Positions 1 through 10,133 of a stretch of DNA of 64,000 nucleotides are shown piece after piece. The notes under the pieces were generated by a model. The model was not told the origin of the DNA, did no database searches, and saw only the letters and a program-made list of their open reading frames with translations. The DNA is from Hydrangea macrophylla (Eukaryota; Streptophyta; Magnoliopsida; Cornales; Hydrangeaceae), in NCBI GenBank assembly GCA_033977485.1, contig CM066984.1:46383100-46447099 (forward strand). The letters run 5' to 3'. The translations under genes were made by a program, and so were the position numbers. How positions within the stretch are numbered: the stretch's first letter is position 1; each line of letters opens with the position of its first letter.

Positions 1-8
1 AAGACTAA

Positions 9-1123
9 CTAGTCCTGAAACAACTCCGGGTACTTCTTCCTCATCTCAGCTTCAACTTCCCACGAGGCTTCATTCTCGTCATGGTGATTCCACTGAACCT
101 TCACCAACGGGATATCTTTATTCCTCAGCTTCTTAATACTCTGATCTAAAATCTTCACGGACCTCTCCTTGTAAGAAACGTTATGACTTGTCTCAATATC
201 GTCATAACTAACCACATGTGAGGGATCTCGTATGTACTTTCTCAGCATACTCACATGAAATACGTTGTGAACCCCAGACATCTTCGGTGGTAGCGCCAGT
301 CGATAGGCCACTTTCCTGACACGTTCCAAAATCTCGAACGGTCCGATGAAACACGGGGCTAACATCCCTCTCTTGAGACCGAAGCGTACTCCTCCTCGAG
401 TCGGTGATACCTTAAGGAGTACGTGATCTCCAACACTAATTTCCAAATCTTTCCGGCGTCGATCAGCATAACTCTTATACCTACTGTGAGCGGTTCTCAT
501 CCTTTCCTTGACCAGGGAAATTTTCTCGTTGGTTTCTCTAACCAAATCTGGCCCCAGCAGTTCTGTATCCCCAACTTCTGCCCAACACAATGGAGAACGA
601 CATGGTCGTCCGTACAATGCTTCGAACGGAGCCATACCGATACTCGTATGATAGCTGTTGTTATAGGCAAATTCGACCAAAGGTAAGTGCGTCTCCCAAG
701 ATTCTTCAAAATCGATCACACAAGCCCTAAGCATATCCTCCATGATCTGATTTACCCGTTCAGTCTGTCCATCTGTCTGAGGGTGAAAAGCCATACTCAT
801 CTTGAGCGAGGTTCCCATAGCTTCTTGTAGACTTTCCCAAAATCTAGAAGTAAAACGTGCATCACGGTCTGACACAATTGACACAGGCGCACCGTGGAGT
901 CGCACAACTTGTTGTATGCATATCCGGCTCATCCTCTCTACCGGGTATGTCATACTATAAGCAATGAAGTGTGCCAATTTTGTCAGTCGATCAACAATTA
1001 CCCAGATGGCGTCATGATTCTGCTGCGACCGGGGCAATCCCACTACAAAATCCATGGTTACGTGCTCCCACTTCCAACTAGGAATAGGTAATGGTTGCAA
1101 CAGTCCCGAGGGTCTCTGATGTT
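9..1123 (-). pseudogene. E1 integrase core and chromodomain-like C-terminus
   Basis: This frame holds the catalytic core of a Ty3 integrase, which inserts the cDNA into the host genome. The Asp residues lie in TMDFVVGLP and VSDRDARF, and the Glu in HPQTDGQTERVNQ, giving the DDE triad. A GPFEILERV-type GPF/Y module and a chromodomain-like tail (VQWNHHDENEASWEVE) follow, ending at a stop at position 9. The zinc-binding N-terminus is in another frame because about two bases are missing near 1124. The core itself has no stop, so it decayed little after the frameshift. Confidence 0.85.
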
Positions 1124-2339
1124 CATTTGACTTGCTGACACGTCAAACACTTGGATACAAATTCGGCCACGTCCTTCTTCATACCTTCCCACCAGAAATT
1201 CCTCTTTAAATCTTTGTACATTTTGGTTCCTCCCGGGTGCACTGTATATCTTGACTTATGTGCTTCTGCCAGAATATCATTTCTCAAATCCCCACAGTCT
1301 GATACACATAATCTATTTTTGCACCGATATCCTCCATCGATTCCCACTTTCCATTCTGTCGGGTCTTTCTCTAACATCTTAACAAGCCATGTCTGAAACT
1401 TCTCATCTTCTTTTTGAGCTCTAATAATATGGTCAATGAGGACAAGCTGAAGGATAAGACATCCAAAAAGTTGTCCTTCTCTTTCCTCAGCAGTCTGTAC
1501 GTCGAATTCTGCCAACGTCTCCAATGCTCGCCATTCTCTAATCATTAAGGAGGCAATCGTCTCACGAGTCTGTCGACTCAAAGTATCAGCGACCACATTA
1601 GCTTTACCGGGGTGATATTCTAACGTGAAGTCGTAATCTTTAATCAGCTCCATCCATCTGAGTTGCCTCATGTTCAACTCTTTCTGTGTGAACAAATATT
1701 TCAGGCTCTTGTGATCGGAGAACAGATCAAACTTTTCACCGTAGAGATAGTGTCTCCAAATCTTGAGTGCAAATACTACGACCGCCAACTCCAAATCATG
1801 AATGGGATAGTTCAACTCTTTCGGCTTCAGTTGTCTGGATCCATAGGTGATAACTCTGCCATCTTGCATAAATACACACCCCAGTCCTTGATATGACGCG
1901 TCACTAAAGATAGTGAACTTCTCATCAGGCTTGGGTATTACTAGTATTGGTGTAGTAGTGAGTCTCTCTTTCAACTCTAGAAAGGCACGCTCATGCTTCT
2001 CTGTCCACTCGAATTTCAGATTCTTCTTTGTCAAACCAGTCAAAGGTGCGGCTATCTTGGAGAATCCCTCAACAAATCTCCGGTAATAACCCGCGAGTTT
2101 AAGAAAACTCCAAACTTCTGTAGGGTTGCTCGGCCTAACCCAGTTTGACACAGCATCGGTCTTGGATGAATCTACAGAAATTCCTTGAGATGACACTTTG
2201 TGTCCCAAAAATTTAACTTCTTGTAACCAGAACTCACACTTACTGAACTTGGCATATAAGTGGTGGTCCTTGAGCGTCTGCATCGCAATCCGTAGATGTT
2301 GCTCGTGTTCTTCTCCTAACTTAGAATAGATCAAAATAT
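1123..2339 (-). pseudogene. E1 reverse transcriptase thumb, RNase H and integrase zinc domain
   Basis: It starts at the junction with solo LTR S1, just after the RT catalytic FIDD motif, and continues with [17 protein letters not shown] of the Ty3 RT thumb. RNase H follows ([14 protein letters not shown], then [12 protein letters not shown]), then the integrase HHCC region ([20 protein letters not shown] ... CLTCQQVK). The frame closes at 1123-1125 where a small deletion shifts it relative to the integrase core. In E2 the same region reads through the equivalent place. Confidence 0.85.
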
Positions 2340-2686
2340 TGATGGAAAAACCGGTTTAAGTTAAAAGTTTAAACGCGTAGCAGAAAAGTCAAGTTATAAA
2401 AACTTAATGGTAGCCCAGGATTTACTACTCGTTAATTCCATAGATGCGCACAAGAGGGGACAAGAGTTATACCTTAGTGTCTTGAACCCAATTCTGATTT
2501 TCTTTAACTTCCAGCAGCTTCCACTAGATGGCCTTCACTCTTATGACTCCTATGGATGCTCGCAGGAAGGACTAGGGTTGGTGGGAACCCTAATGGAGAG
2601 GAAGGAAAATGTTTGGTGCTCTAAAACAGTTTCTGCAACTTCTGACATTCAAAACCACGAACTTCTTTTCCAGAACGCAGCTGCCC

Positions 2687-2694
2687 TATTTATA
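2687..2694 (-). promoter_or_regulatory. TATA-like box of solo LTR S1
   Basis: TATAAATA on the minus strand lies just downstream of the TCGATCGA array. The same box and array arrangement occurs in sister LTR S2. Confidence 0.55.
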
Positions 2695-2716
2695 GATTCC
2701 CAGAACCGACCTAGAC

Positions 2717-2830
2717 TTCGAGCGATCGAAGATCTTCGATCGATCGAACCTTCGATCGATCGAACCATTCTCGATCGATCGAGACTGCCAAGACTTCAAT
2801 CAATCGAACATACTTCAATCGATCGAACTT
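2717..2830 (-). repeat. TCGATCGA palindrome array upstream of the S1 TATA box
   Basis: About five copies or near-copies of TTCGATCGATCGAA occur in about 110 bp. Some have C-to-T changes (CAATCAATCGAA). The array lies 25-140 bp upstream of the TATA-like box in LTR orientation, the usual place for U3 enhancer repeats. Confidence 0.8.
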
Positions 2831-4360
2831 GTCTTGACAACTTCCTCATGTGTCTTTCCAAGTATCCTGGCGGAGCTAAGAGTGGGACCTCCTAGGCTCT
2901 TTATTGTTGGCTCAGACCAGTTTGTTAATTACCGTGACCAAACTCTTTGATCAGCAAACTAACTAACTGGTCAGTTAACGTTTACTCCACTATAAAACGA
3001 TAATTGAACTCCAATGCAAAAGAACATATCCGAAGCGATAACTAGACTTGTATGTTGTACTAATGTCCCTCTACCTTCAGCATTCGTAATCATATTCAGG
3101 TAGTCGGATAACTGTTACTGTCAACCTGAATCATGATTACTTCTTGTATTCCTTGAGTCCCATTCACCTCTCATGATTACCAAACATGTTGATAACTCTT
3201 ATCAACAAGACTGCAGTACTCAGTAATCGACTTGGTGACATTCTCAAGGGAATGCTTACTCTGATACAGAGGGTAGATTCTGTCTTGACAATATATGTTC
3301 ACAACCCTATGAAAATGACATACCCAAGATACCCAGGTGTTGATCTGTTGGGAATATGCCCTCAAACCAGTTAGTTGGACAATGGAATATCATAATGCAT
3401 TTATGCATGTTAGTTCATGAGATGAATATTAGACTGGAATCCTTAAACAACATTGTATGTGGTTCATTTGTGTATGTGATTACACATGTGAGATATGAAT
3501 CACAAATCCTTGTTGTTTCAAATAAGTCACAGTGGATGATAAGTCTGGATAACTTATCAGGTATACACTGTAGCATGATTAACGTCTACGGGGTAGAATG
3601 ATGAATCTCATTCATAAGAGTCTTTGACTCTTGGTTAATATGCTAGTGCACTCGGTGCATTGACGGACCTGAGTTAAACCTATTGACACCTAAACGCTGT
3701 CACCGTCAATAGGAACTCAAAACTTGTATAGGGATACATGTCCTCAATCCTGAGACAGTTATGGACGCGAGTTGTATGCTTGGTTGTTTTGACTTACCAA
3801 TCAGTGAGGTCTTGCAAGATCAACACCTGGGTATCTTGGGTAATCAAGTATGCAACGTTGGGAACATATATTGTCAAGATGGAATTCTACCCTCTTCTAT
3901 AAAATGAAGAGTAAGTATTCCCTTGAGAATGTCACTAGGAGTGATTACTGAGAGTTGGCCAGCCTTGTCAACAAAGTGTTATTGTTGACATGTTTAGTAA
4001 TCCAAGCGTAGTGAATGATACTCGAGGAATATAAGATGTACTATCTATTGGGTCGACAGTATCTTAAAACATACATCCCAATGATAGATACGAATACTGG
4101 CTGGTAGAGGGACATCCGTATCATATTATACAAGTCTAGCAATCACTTATGTATGTGTGATTATGTTCTTATGCACTGGAGTGCAATTATCATTTTATAG
4201 TGGCATTAATGATAATTGATTAATTATTGATTCCTTAGTCAAGAGTACTGACTAGATGGAATAATAATTAATCGGAGCCAGTAATTAAGAACCTAGGAGG
4301 TCCCACTCTTAGCTCCGCCAGAATGCTTGGAAAGGCAAATGAGAATGCTGTCAAGACTGG

Positions 4361-4470
4361 TTCGATCGATCGAAGTTGTTTCGATCGATTGAAGCCTAGA
4401 CAGGTTCGATCGATCTAATGTGTTTCGACCGATCGAAAGTTCGATCGATCGAAGTCACTTCGATCGATTG
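4361..4470 (+). repeat. TCGATCGA palindrome array upstream of the S2 TATA box
   Basis: Five TTCGATCGAT-type copies in 110 bp, ending about 25 bp before TATAAATA (4495-4502). It mirrors the S1 array. Confidence 0.8.
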
Positions 4471-4494
4471 AAAGTAAGGTCGGTTCTGGGAATC

Positions 4495-4502
4495 TATAAA
4501 TA
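4495..4502 (+). promoter_or_regulatory. TATA box of solo LTR S2
   Basis: A canonical TATAAATA sits directly after the palindrome array. It is inferred to be the LTR core promoter. Confidence 0.6.
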
Positions 4503-5354
4503 GGGCAGCTACGTCCAGAAATCGGAGTTCATCGTTTTTAACGTACCAGTTGCTGCAGAACCTGTTTAGAGTTCCTAAACCTTCCCTATTCTCACTATTA
4601 GGGTTCCCACCAACCCTAGCCACTCTGGGAGCATTCAAGGAGACATAAGGGTGAAGATCTCTTAGAGGTTGTTGCTGCACATTGAAGGAGAAGGACTAAA
4701 TCAGAATTGGGTTCAAGACCATAAGGTAATGCACTTGTCCCCTCTCCTGTACGCATCTATAGAGTTATCGAGTAGTAGATCCAGGCAACCAATAAAATAT
4801 TTTGTAACTCGATTATTCCGCTGCGCGTTTAAAACATTTTTAAACCTGTTTTTCCTACATGATCTTCTATAGACCTCACTGATTGGTAAGTCAAAGCAGC
4901 CATATCCACAGTCTGTGTTCATAATCGTCTCAAGATTAAGAATACGTACCTTATACAAGTTATGAGTTCCTATCGACTAATTGACAGTCTTGAGCGTCAA
5001 TAGGAAAGCTCAGGTCCGTCAATGCACTATAAGCACTAGCATGTTAACTAAGAGTTAAACTCTAGTGATTGAGATTAATCACTCCATCCAATGGTAGTTA
5101 ATCATGCTACAGTGTAAACCTGATGAGATATCCAGTCTCATCATCCACTGTGACACATTCTAAGTAACAAAGAATAGTAATTCGTATCTCACTTGTATGT
5201 ATCTCATACATACACGAATTACTTACTATGATACTTAAGGATAACAATCATCTCATGAAAGAAACATACATAACTAAATGTAAAGCTGATATCCATATAT
5301 TAAAATGTCAATGTCTCATATATAAAGTAATGGTTTGAGGGCACAAACCCAACA

Positions 5355-5894
5355 AATATCATCTATAAAGACAATGACAAACTGATCCAAATAAGGCTTG
5401 AACACTCTGTTCATCAGATCCATAAACACTGCCGGGGCATTCGTCATTCCAAACGGCATCACCAGAAATTCATAATGACTATATCGGGTTCTGAAAGCAG
5501 TCTTAGGTATGTCTTCCTTCCGTACCCTCAACTGATGATATCCCGACCTTAGGTCTATCTTGGAAAATGTCGTAGCTCCTTGTAGTTGATCAAACAAATC
5601 ATCAATCCGAGGTAAGGGATACTTGTTCTTGATAGTCACGCGGTTCAGTTCTCTGTAATCGATACACAACCTGAGCGTCCCATCCTTCTTCTTCACAAAT
5701 AACACCGGTGCTCCCCAAGGCGATGTACTTGGACGTACAAAACCTAGGTTCTCGAGCTCTTGAACTTGTTCCTTCAATTGCAACAGTTCGGTAGGGGCCA
5801 TCCTGTAGGGTACCTTCGTGATCGGTACGGTACCCGGTATAAGCTCAATACAGAACTTTATACTTCTCTCTGGCGGCAAACCAGAAATGTCTTA
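5355..5894 (-). pseudogene. E1 reverse transcriptase N-terminal half
   Basis: The frame reads [49 protein letters not shown] and [13 protein letters not shown], then stops at the S1 junction inside the FIDD catalytic motif. This is the fingers and palm of a Ty3 RT, which copies element RNA into DNA. An in-frame TAA (5892-5894) lies between protease and RT, where E2 is open. The change would fit a C-to-T event at a Gln codon. Confidence 0.85.
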
Positions 5895-6268
5895 AAATAC
5901 TTCTTTGAAGTCCTTGACTACGGGTATAGACGACACTGTCGCTTCGGTACTGACGACTTCAATGTTAGCCAAACATCTTGTGAGGAACATATCTCCCGAA
6001 GGGTTACATTGAAAATCAAAAGGTTGATTCTCATTGTCGGGGAATGTAATTATCTTCCTCGCACAATTCAACGTTGCTTGATTCTGAGTTAGCCAATCCA
6101 TCCCTAGGATTATGTCGAACTCCTTCATTGAGAGGACAATCAATATAGATGGGATCTCACGGTCTCCTATCCGTAGAGGACAGTCCTTGCACACATGTCC
6201 TAACTTGACTGAGGTTCCTAATGGCGAAGTAGCCCTCAAAGCTTTCTCTAAACGATGAGGTAAGATAC
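5892..6268 (-). pseudogene. E1 aspartic protease C-terminal part
   Basis: Residues such as SPLGTSVKLGHVCKDCPL and EFDIILGMDWL match the C-terminal half of a Ty3 pol protease, as in E2 ([10 protein letters not shown]). The catalytic DTG motif would lie upstream and is missing, because E2 inserted at 6268/6269 and the other side was deleted. The apparent open frame continues into the E2 LTR to 6314, but that part is not coding. Confidence 0.8.
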
Positions 6269-6362
6269 TGTAATACCCTGTATTTTGGTATATTAATAAG
6301 ACCTGGTATTTCATTTCTATACTTGTATAACCTTAAACTTTCATTTGGTGTAAATTGGATAC

Positions 6363-6530
6363 CAATCGATTGCCTTTAGTTCTCAATCGATTGACATTCA
6401 ACCGACTAAAAATTGACTACGTGTCAACATCCCAATCGATTGCCATTCATTCCAATCGATTGACATTATTCCAATCAATTGATTACAAATATCTGTTCCC
6501 AATCGATTGACTGGTGTCCCAATCGATTGA
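6363..6530 (+). repeat. CAATCGATTG array upstream of the E2 LTR TATA box
   Basis: Six exact CAATCGATTG palindromes and one CAATCAATTG variant, usually followed by ACAT or CCAT, lie within about 170 bp and end about 65 bp before TATATATA (6592-6599). Confidence 0.85.
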
Positions 6531-6591
6531 CATAAGCTGAGACATATTTTCTTCTTTCCTTCAACTTTAAACGTATGGCACTCTTAACCCC

Positions 6592-6599
6592 TATATATA
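6592..6599 (+). promoter_or_regulatory. E2 5' LTR TATA box
   Basis: CCCTATATATACTCG is conserved as CTTATATATACTTG in S3 and CTATATATAC in the E1 LTR. It is followed by a GA-rich leader ending at a splice donor 280 bp downstream. Confidence 0.65.
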
Positions 6600-6872
6600 C
6601 TCGTTCATTTATGGCCTTGGGTCACTTTGGCAGCTTGAGAGAGAGAGACATACCTCTTGAGAGATATACATATATATATATATCTATATATATATCTATA
6701 CACACCTCACACACAATCACTGCCCTTGGCAGCTGGGAGGAAGAAGAAGAAGCAGAAAGAAGAAGAAGGAAGAGACAGAGAGAGAAGGCCGGACAGAGAG
6801 GAAGAAGAAAGAGAAGAAGAAGAAGAGAGGAAGCTTGGATTTTCAAAACACACACACCCAAACGCACCATAG

Positions 6873-6888
6873 GTGAGTCCTAACTCAC
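6873..6888 (+). promoter_or_regulatory. Splice-donor hairpin in the E2 5' LTR leader
   Basis: AG|GTGAGT is a consensus 5' splice site. GTGAGTCCTAACTCAC folds as a 6-bp stem with a CCTA loop, burying the donor. Equivalent donor-hairpins occur in S3 (10664-10681), the E2 3' LTR (17627-17642) and the E1 LTR (21443-21461, minus) with different loops. Confidence 0.6.
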
Positions 6889-7001
6889 TTGGTCACTTTA
6901 TTTGATGTATGTACAAGTTGTTATGACCTTTAGATGTGATAAAAGTATGACTTCTACATTTAATTATGATGTTTTTACAGTCTGCTGGAGAAGACGTAGT
7001 A

Positions 7002-7190
7002 CCAATCGATTGACATAATCTCAATCGATTGACATCCCAATCGATTGAATAGGATTCCAATCGATTGACATCCCAATCAATTGGAATCCTAATCGATTGA
7101 ATAGGATTCCAATTGATTGCCATGTTTCTCAATTGATTGGTATAACTTTTTTGTCCCAATCGATTGAACCTCTGTTCCAATCGATTGGCA
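7002..7190 (+). repeat. Second CAATCGATTG array in the E2 5' LTR
   Basis: About ten copies in about 190 bp, including variants CAATCAATTG, TAATCGATTG and CAATTGATTG. It lies 130-320 bp downstream of the splice donor. The variants mostly differ by C/T or G/A at the central CpG. Confidence 0.85.
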
Positions 7191-8489
7191 TGATCAGAAC
7201 ATGGTTTCCTTTGTCTGTTTATTATATAAGAGGTTTAGTTGTTCAATTTCTGATTCGGAATTTTATTATGCGATTTGGGGGTTATCAGGGATAATGTGAC
7301 AACACAGATAAGTATGATTAATGACAAATGTATAAATCTGACGACGTAAGATACTATGAAATTCTTGTATGAGTTTGATATCCGTTTTCTTTTAACCCGA
7401 GTAGTCAGGCCACATTGGGAGTTGTCATGTGTCAATGTAGAATGGAACGTAAGTAGGTTTGATAAATTCTGGGAATGGTACGTGGATGGACGATTGGTCA
7501 TGATATGCTCTTAAAAGTGGTGAACCGGATACATGGTTCTTAAAAGCAGTGAGCTGTACCAAGAAGTCTCAAGATAGACTAGATGATCTATGAGATGCTC
7601 TTAAAAGCGGTGAACAGGATCATTGTTCTTAAAAGCGGTGAGCTGGGATCACTAGTAGATGACGTTGAGTCGTGGCAATAGATTTATATGCCTTATTCGA
7701 AACGTTATATCCCTAAAATACGGTGAACAGGACCATTGTTCTTAAAAGCTGGGGACAGATTGACGTGGAGTCCATGACATGCGGTGAGCAGGATATATTG
7801 CTCTTAAAAGCGATGGACAGAATAAGGGTGTATCCCTAGAGTTAAACGATTGAGTCAGTTCATGAAATCAGAGTTTGTTAAATGTCGTGATTTGAGTAAT
7901 AAGACGATAAGGGTCGGTTTACAAGAATGAATAAAGGAACAAGATAATGTTATCTTTATAATAAGATGTTAACCCGCGTTTTCATAAGCTCGTGTTTACT
8001 TCAGATAACTGGTACCTCGTTAGTTTATGCTCACTCAGCTCTCAGTAAGCTGACAGCCTTTTATTGCCTGGACTTTCCCCGTCCAGAATATCCTGCCCCT
8101 TATTCTGCAGGTAATGACCAGTACACTGATGACTATTATCCAGAGGAGGGCCCCACCGATGACGGTTACGCCAGGAAGGATTATCCTTATGCCAGTTGAA
8201 GACTGAAGATGTTATAGTTAGATTACATTTCGGTTGTTCTGTTAAATCTTTTGTTAGCGGGTACTTGGGCATTTGTTGTCTTCAGACCTGTTGTGATCCT
8301 GTGGACCATACTCTGATATTTTGTAATAGTTAGCACTGTGTGTTATTCTCAGTTGTTTACTGTTGCTTTCTTTTGGACTAGTACTGCGTGGTGTGGATTA
8401 TTAGTGACTTTCACCTGTCATTCCTTATGGACCCATAAAGGAAATTTATTTTTCTCTATTTATGCTGCTCCGGGGCGTGACAGGATTTT

Positions 8490-8508
8490 TTGTATCAGAG
8501 CCTAAGGT
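8490..8508 (+). promoter_or_regulatory. E2 primer binding site (degraded)
   Basis: TGTATCAGAGCCTAAGGTTT lies 8 bp after the 5' LTR. It resembles the complement of the initiator tRNA-Met 3' end seen intact in E1 (TGGTATCAGAGCCAGGTT). Confidence 0.65.
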
Positions 8509-8633
8509 TTGGTACTCTAGGTTATGATATTTTCGTTCACCGATCATTCCACACCATCTGGTCCTAGTGTTGTTAAGATTCTTTGAGATGAGATATGAGT
8601 ATAAGATAAGTTCATCTTCCTGACGATAGATAG

Positions 8634-8645
8634 TTTCCTTTGCAG
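8634..8645 (+). promoter_or_regulatory. Putative splice acceptor before the E2 extra ORF
   Basis: TTTCCTTTGCAG ends 6 nt before the ATG at 8652, a strong polypyrimidine-AG signal. It could pair with the LTR donor at 6873. Confidence 0.5.
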
Positions 8646-8651
8646 GATAGC

Positions 8652-9554
8652 ATGGATCCGGAGTTTCACCAGTTTGTGACTGATGCTTATGGAGGACATA
8701 TTATTCATGGAGATACCGTGGAGCCAGCTGACCCGGAGTTTTATCGTGAGTGTGTGTGCCAGATAGCTAGTCGACATTTAGAGGAAGACATGTGGAGAGC
8801 GCTTTATGTAACCGGGAGTACTCACCCGACACAGATGCGCATGGATGCTTACCATACTGCGAGGGTCGGTAGAGACATTTGCCAGGAGATGTTAAGATTA
8901 GTTCAGAGTAAGCCTAAGATGGATGAGATTGAGTTGAGAGCCATTGTAGCCGGTCCAACAGAGACCGTAGTTACACCAGCAGCAGCAGCAGCAGCCCCAC
9001 CATCACCAGTGCCCGACGTACCCGTCCCAGAGCCAGAGCCTGAGCCGATTGAGGATGAGGAGGATCTAGAACCTAAGGATGACCCCGAGGAGCCAGAGTT
9101 TGAGCCAGAGGATCCAGTACCAGACCCAGAGGCTATTGAGGCAGACGTAGTAGTAGATGAGGAGGATGACCCCGAGGAGATAGTTGTGCCAGAGATACCC
9201 GTTATGCTTCAGATACCAGCTGGACCCATTATGCAGATGGCAGCCATGGCCGATATGGCAGTAGGATGGATAGCTCAGATGGTAGCACAACCAGCAGATT
9301 TTGTTATGGGAGAGGTAGCTATAGCAGGAGCTCTTGACATAGCCGACGATTTTGCCGCAGTAGCTGTTGATGTCGCTAACCAGGCGATAGCAGACGTGAT
9401 GGAGGACGATGATGCAGAGATGATAGAGGATTGGGATATAGGGGTAGTAGTCGGAGATCTTGTCGCACCAGCTGAGGAAGATCCACTCGAGGAGATGGAT
9501 ATAGACCCAGAGGACGAGGCACCACCTGCAGGATCAGATGCTGATGACTGTTGA
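8652..9554 (+). CDS. E2 extra ORF (300 aa) upstream of gag
   Basis: An intact acidic protein lies between PBS and gag, where standard Ty3 elements have no ORF. I chose the ATG at 8652 because MDPEF aligns with MEPAH of the E1 homologue. Residues 1-100 look folded (YGGHIIHGD, DMWRALYVTG, EMLRLVQ). They are followed by an Ala/Pro/Glu linker and a long Asp/Glu/Val/Ala-rich tail. No zinc finger, protease or polymerase motif is visible. The E1 copy (18699-19313, minus) shares spacing and key residues but has a different tail. Function is unknown. Intact frame, position and a homologue argue for a real element gene. Candidate roles (assembly, chromatin or host-factor contact) are guesses. Confidence 0.75.
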   Translation: MDPEFHQFVTDAYGGHIIHGDTVEPADPEFYRECVCQIASRHLEEDMWRALYVTGSTHPTQMRMDAYHTARVGRDICQEMLRLVQSKPKMDEIELRAIVAGPTETVVTPAAAAAAPPSPVPDVPVPEPEPEPIEDEEDLEPKDDPEEPEFEPEDPVPDPEAIEADVVVDEEDDPEEIVVPEIPVMLQIPAGPIMQMAAMADMAVGWIAQMVAQPADFVMGEVAIAGALDIADDFAAVAVDVANQAIADVMEDDDAEMIEDWDIGVVVGDLVAPAEEDPLEEMDIDPEDEAPPAGSDADDC

Positions 9555-9890
9555 GTCAGGATCTACAGGATATAGATTTTGTTAGTTTATATTAGGACAT
9601 GTTGTCCACTAGATTTTTGGGAGCTTGAGAGATAGCTATTGACCATAGCTTTGTATAGTATTAGCTTACTTTAGTTGTTGTAACTCTTGTCCCATATGGT
9701 ACACAGTTTGACTAGTGTGTACTATACGGTACATCTTTTGATATATATATATATATATATACGAGCAGTACTTTTGTTATTGTTTGGATGTTGCGTTATG
9801 ATGCGTTGTTTAGTAGAATTGTTAGTTTTGCTGTTTCTTGTTCTATCTTGAGTTCGTTTCTACGAGAAGACTTTCAGCTGATCAATATGT
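9555..9890 (+). other. E2 spacer between extra ORF and gag
   Basis: No ORF of note. It contains an AT repeat near 9741 and ends at a splice-acceptor-like site just before gag. Confidence 0.6.
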
Positions 9891-9899
9891 CTCTTGTAG
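9888..9899 (+). promoter_or_regulatory. Putative splice acceptor before E2 gag
   Basis: A CTCTTGTAG acceptor-like site lies 18 nt before the gag ATG at 9918. Together with the site before the extra ORF it would let one LTR donor serve two ORFs. Confidence 0.4.
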
Positions 9900-9917
9900 G
9901 CGATACTCGTTATCATC

Positions 9918-10058
9918 ATGGTAGGACCCTTGAGAAATCACCAAGCACGTAATGGAGCACCTATTCCGGAAGGGATGGATCCGACGGGAATTTTCGAAGC
10001 ATTTATGCAGAGGATGGAGCATGTGGGGGATACATATAATCACTCCACCCACCAGAGA
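9918..10058 (+). pseudogene. E2 gag N-terminus, cut by solo LTR S3
   Basis: The gag frame opens with MVGPLRNHQARNGAPIPEGM and is cut by S3 after 47 codons. It resumes at 12594 once the duplicated AGAGA is allowed for. The E1 gag start (18394, minus) has the same DPTGM/DPTGI motif. Confidence 0.8.
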
Positions 10059-10133
10059 TGTAATACCCTGTATTTTGAGGTATATATATATATATCCCTT
10101 GCACTTTCCTTAGTCTTTGGTGAGTTTGAGTTT

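Larger units (their letters stand above)
3346..4859 (+). mobile_element. Solo LTR S2 nested in S1 in opposite orientation
   Basis: A complete 1514-bp LTR, TGTTGGGAATATGCCC ... TTTTTCCTACA, is flanked by the 5-bp duplication TGATC (3341-3345 and 4860-4864). It is the same family as S1: its first ~490 bp match the inverted 4865-5354 and its last ~1 kb match the inverted 2340-3345. The result is a pair of long imperfect inverted repeats. It has no internal domain. Confidence 0.9.
2340..5354 (-). mobile_element. Solo LTR S1, inserted in E1 RT and itself interrupted by S2
   Basis: The insert runs TGATGG...CCAACA on the plus strand, so the minus-strand LTR starts TGTTGGG and ends CCATCA. A 5-bp duplication AATAT flanks it (2335-2339 and 5355-5359). 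Removing one copy plus the insert restores the RT reading frame. Without S2 the LTR is about 1.5 kb. No internal domain is present, so this is a solo LTR left by LTR-LTR recombination. A TATA-like box (2687-2694, minus) and a TCGATCGA array mark its promoter side. Confidence 0.9.
1..6268 (-). mobile_element. E1: 3' part of a Tekay/Del-like Ty3/gypsy chromovirus
   Basis: Minus-strand pol remains run protease, reverse transcriptase, RNase H, integrase, chromodomain-like tail, the Ty3/gypsy order. The 3' LTR lies left of the window. Solo LTR S1 (2340-5354) interrupts the reverse transcriptase, and E2 cuts the protease at 6268. The missing 5' part is most likely 18321-22340, which holds a gag start, an extra ORF, a PBS and an LTR in the right order and orientation. 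At least one in-frame stop (5892-5894) and one frameshift (about 1124) make it defective. Lineage is inferred from resemblance of the RT and integrase to Tekay/Del elements. Confidence 0.85.
6269..8482 (+). repeat. E2 5' LTR (2214 bp)
   Basis: It starts TGTAATACCCTGTATTTTGG and ends CTCCGGGGCGTGACA, a TG...CA LTR. Its first ~1295 bp are repeated at 17026-18320. Along the LTR: a CAATCGATTG array, a TATA box, a GA-rich leader, a splice-donor hairpin, a second CAATCGATTG array, then CTTAAAAGCGGTGA-type tandem repeats (about 7505-7830). Long LTRs are typical of the Tekay clade. Confidence 0.9.

Noticed and set aside
6575..6883. ORF starting MALLTPIYTRSFMALG, seen again at 10366 and 17332
   Set aside because: It overlaps the LTR TATA box and GA-rich leader, and its length comes from microsatellite translation. 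The frames differ between copies, so it is promoter/leader DNA.
6363..7190. CAATCGATTG repeats as a CRISPR-like array
   Set aside because: Repeats are 10-bp palindromes with short irregular spacers inside LTRs of a plant retrotransposon, and no cas genes occur.
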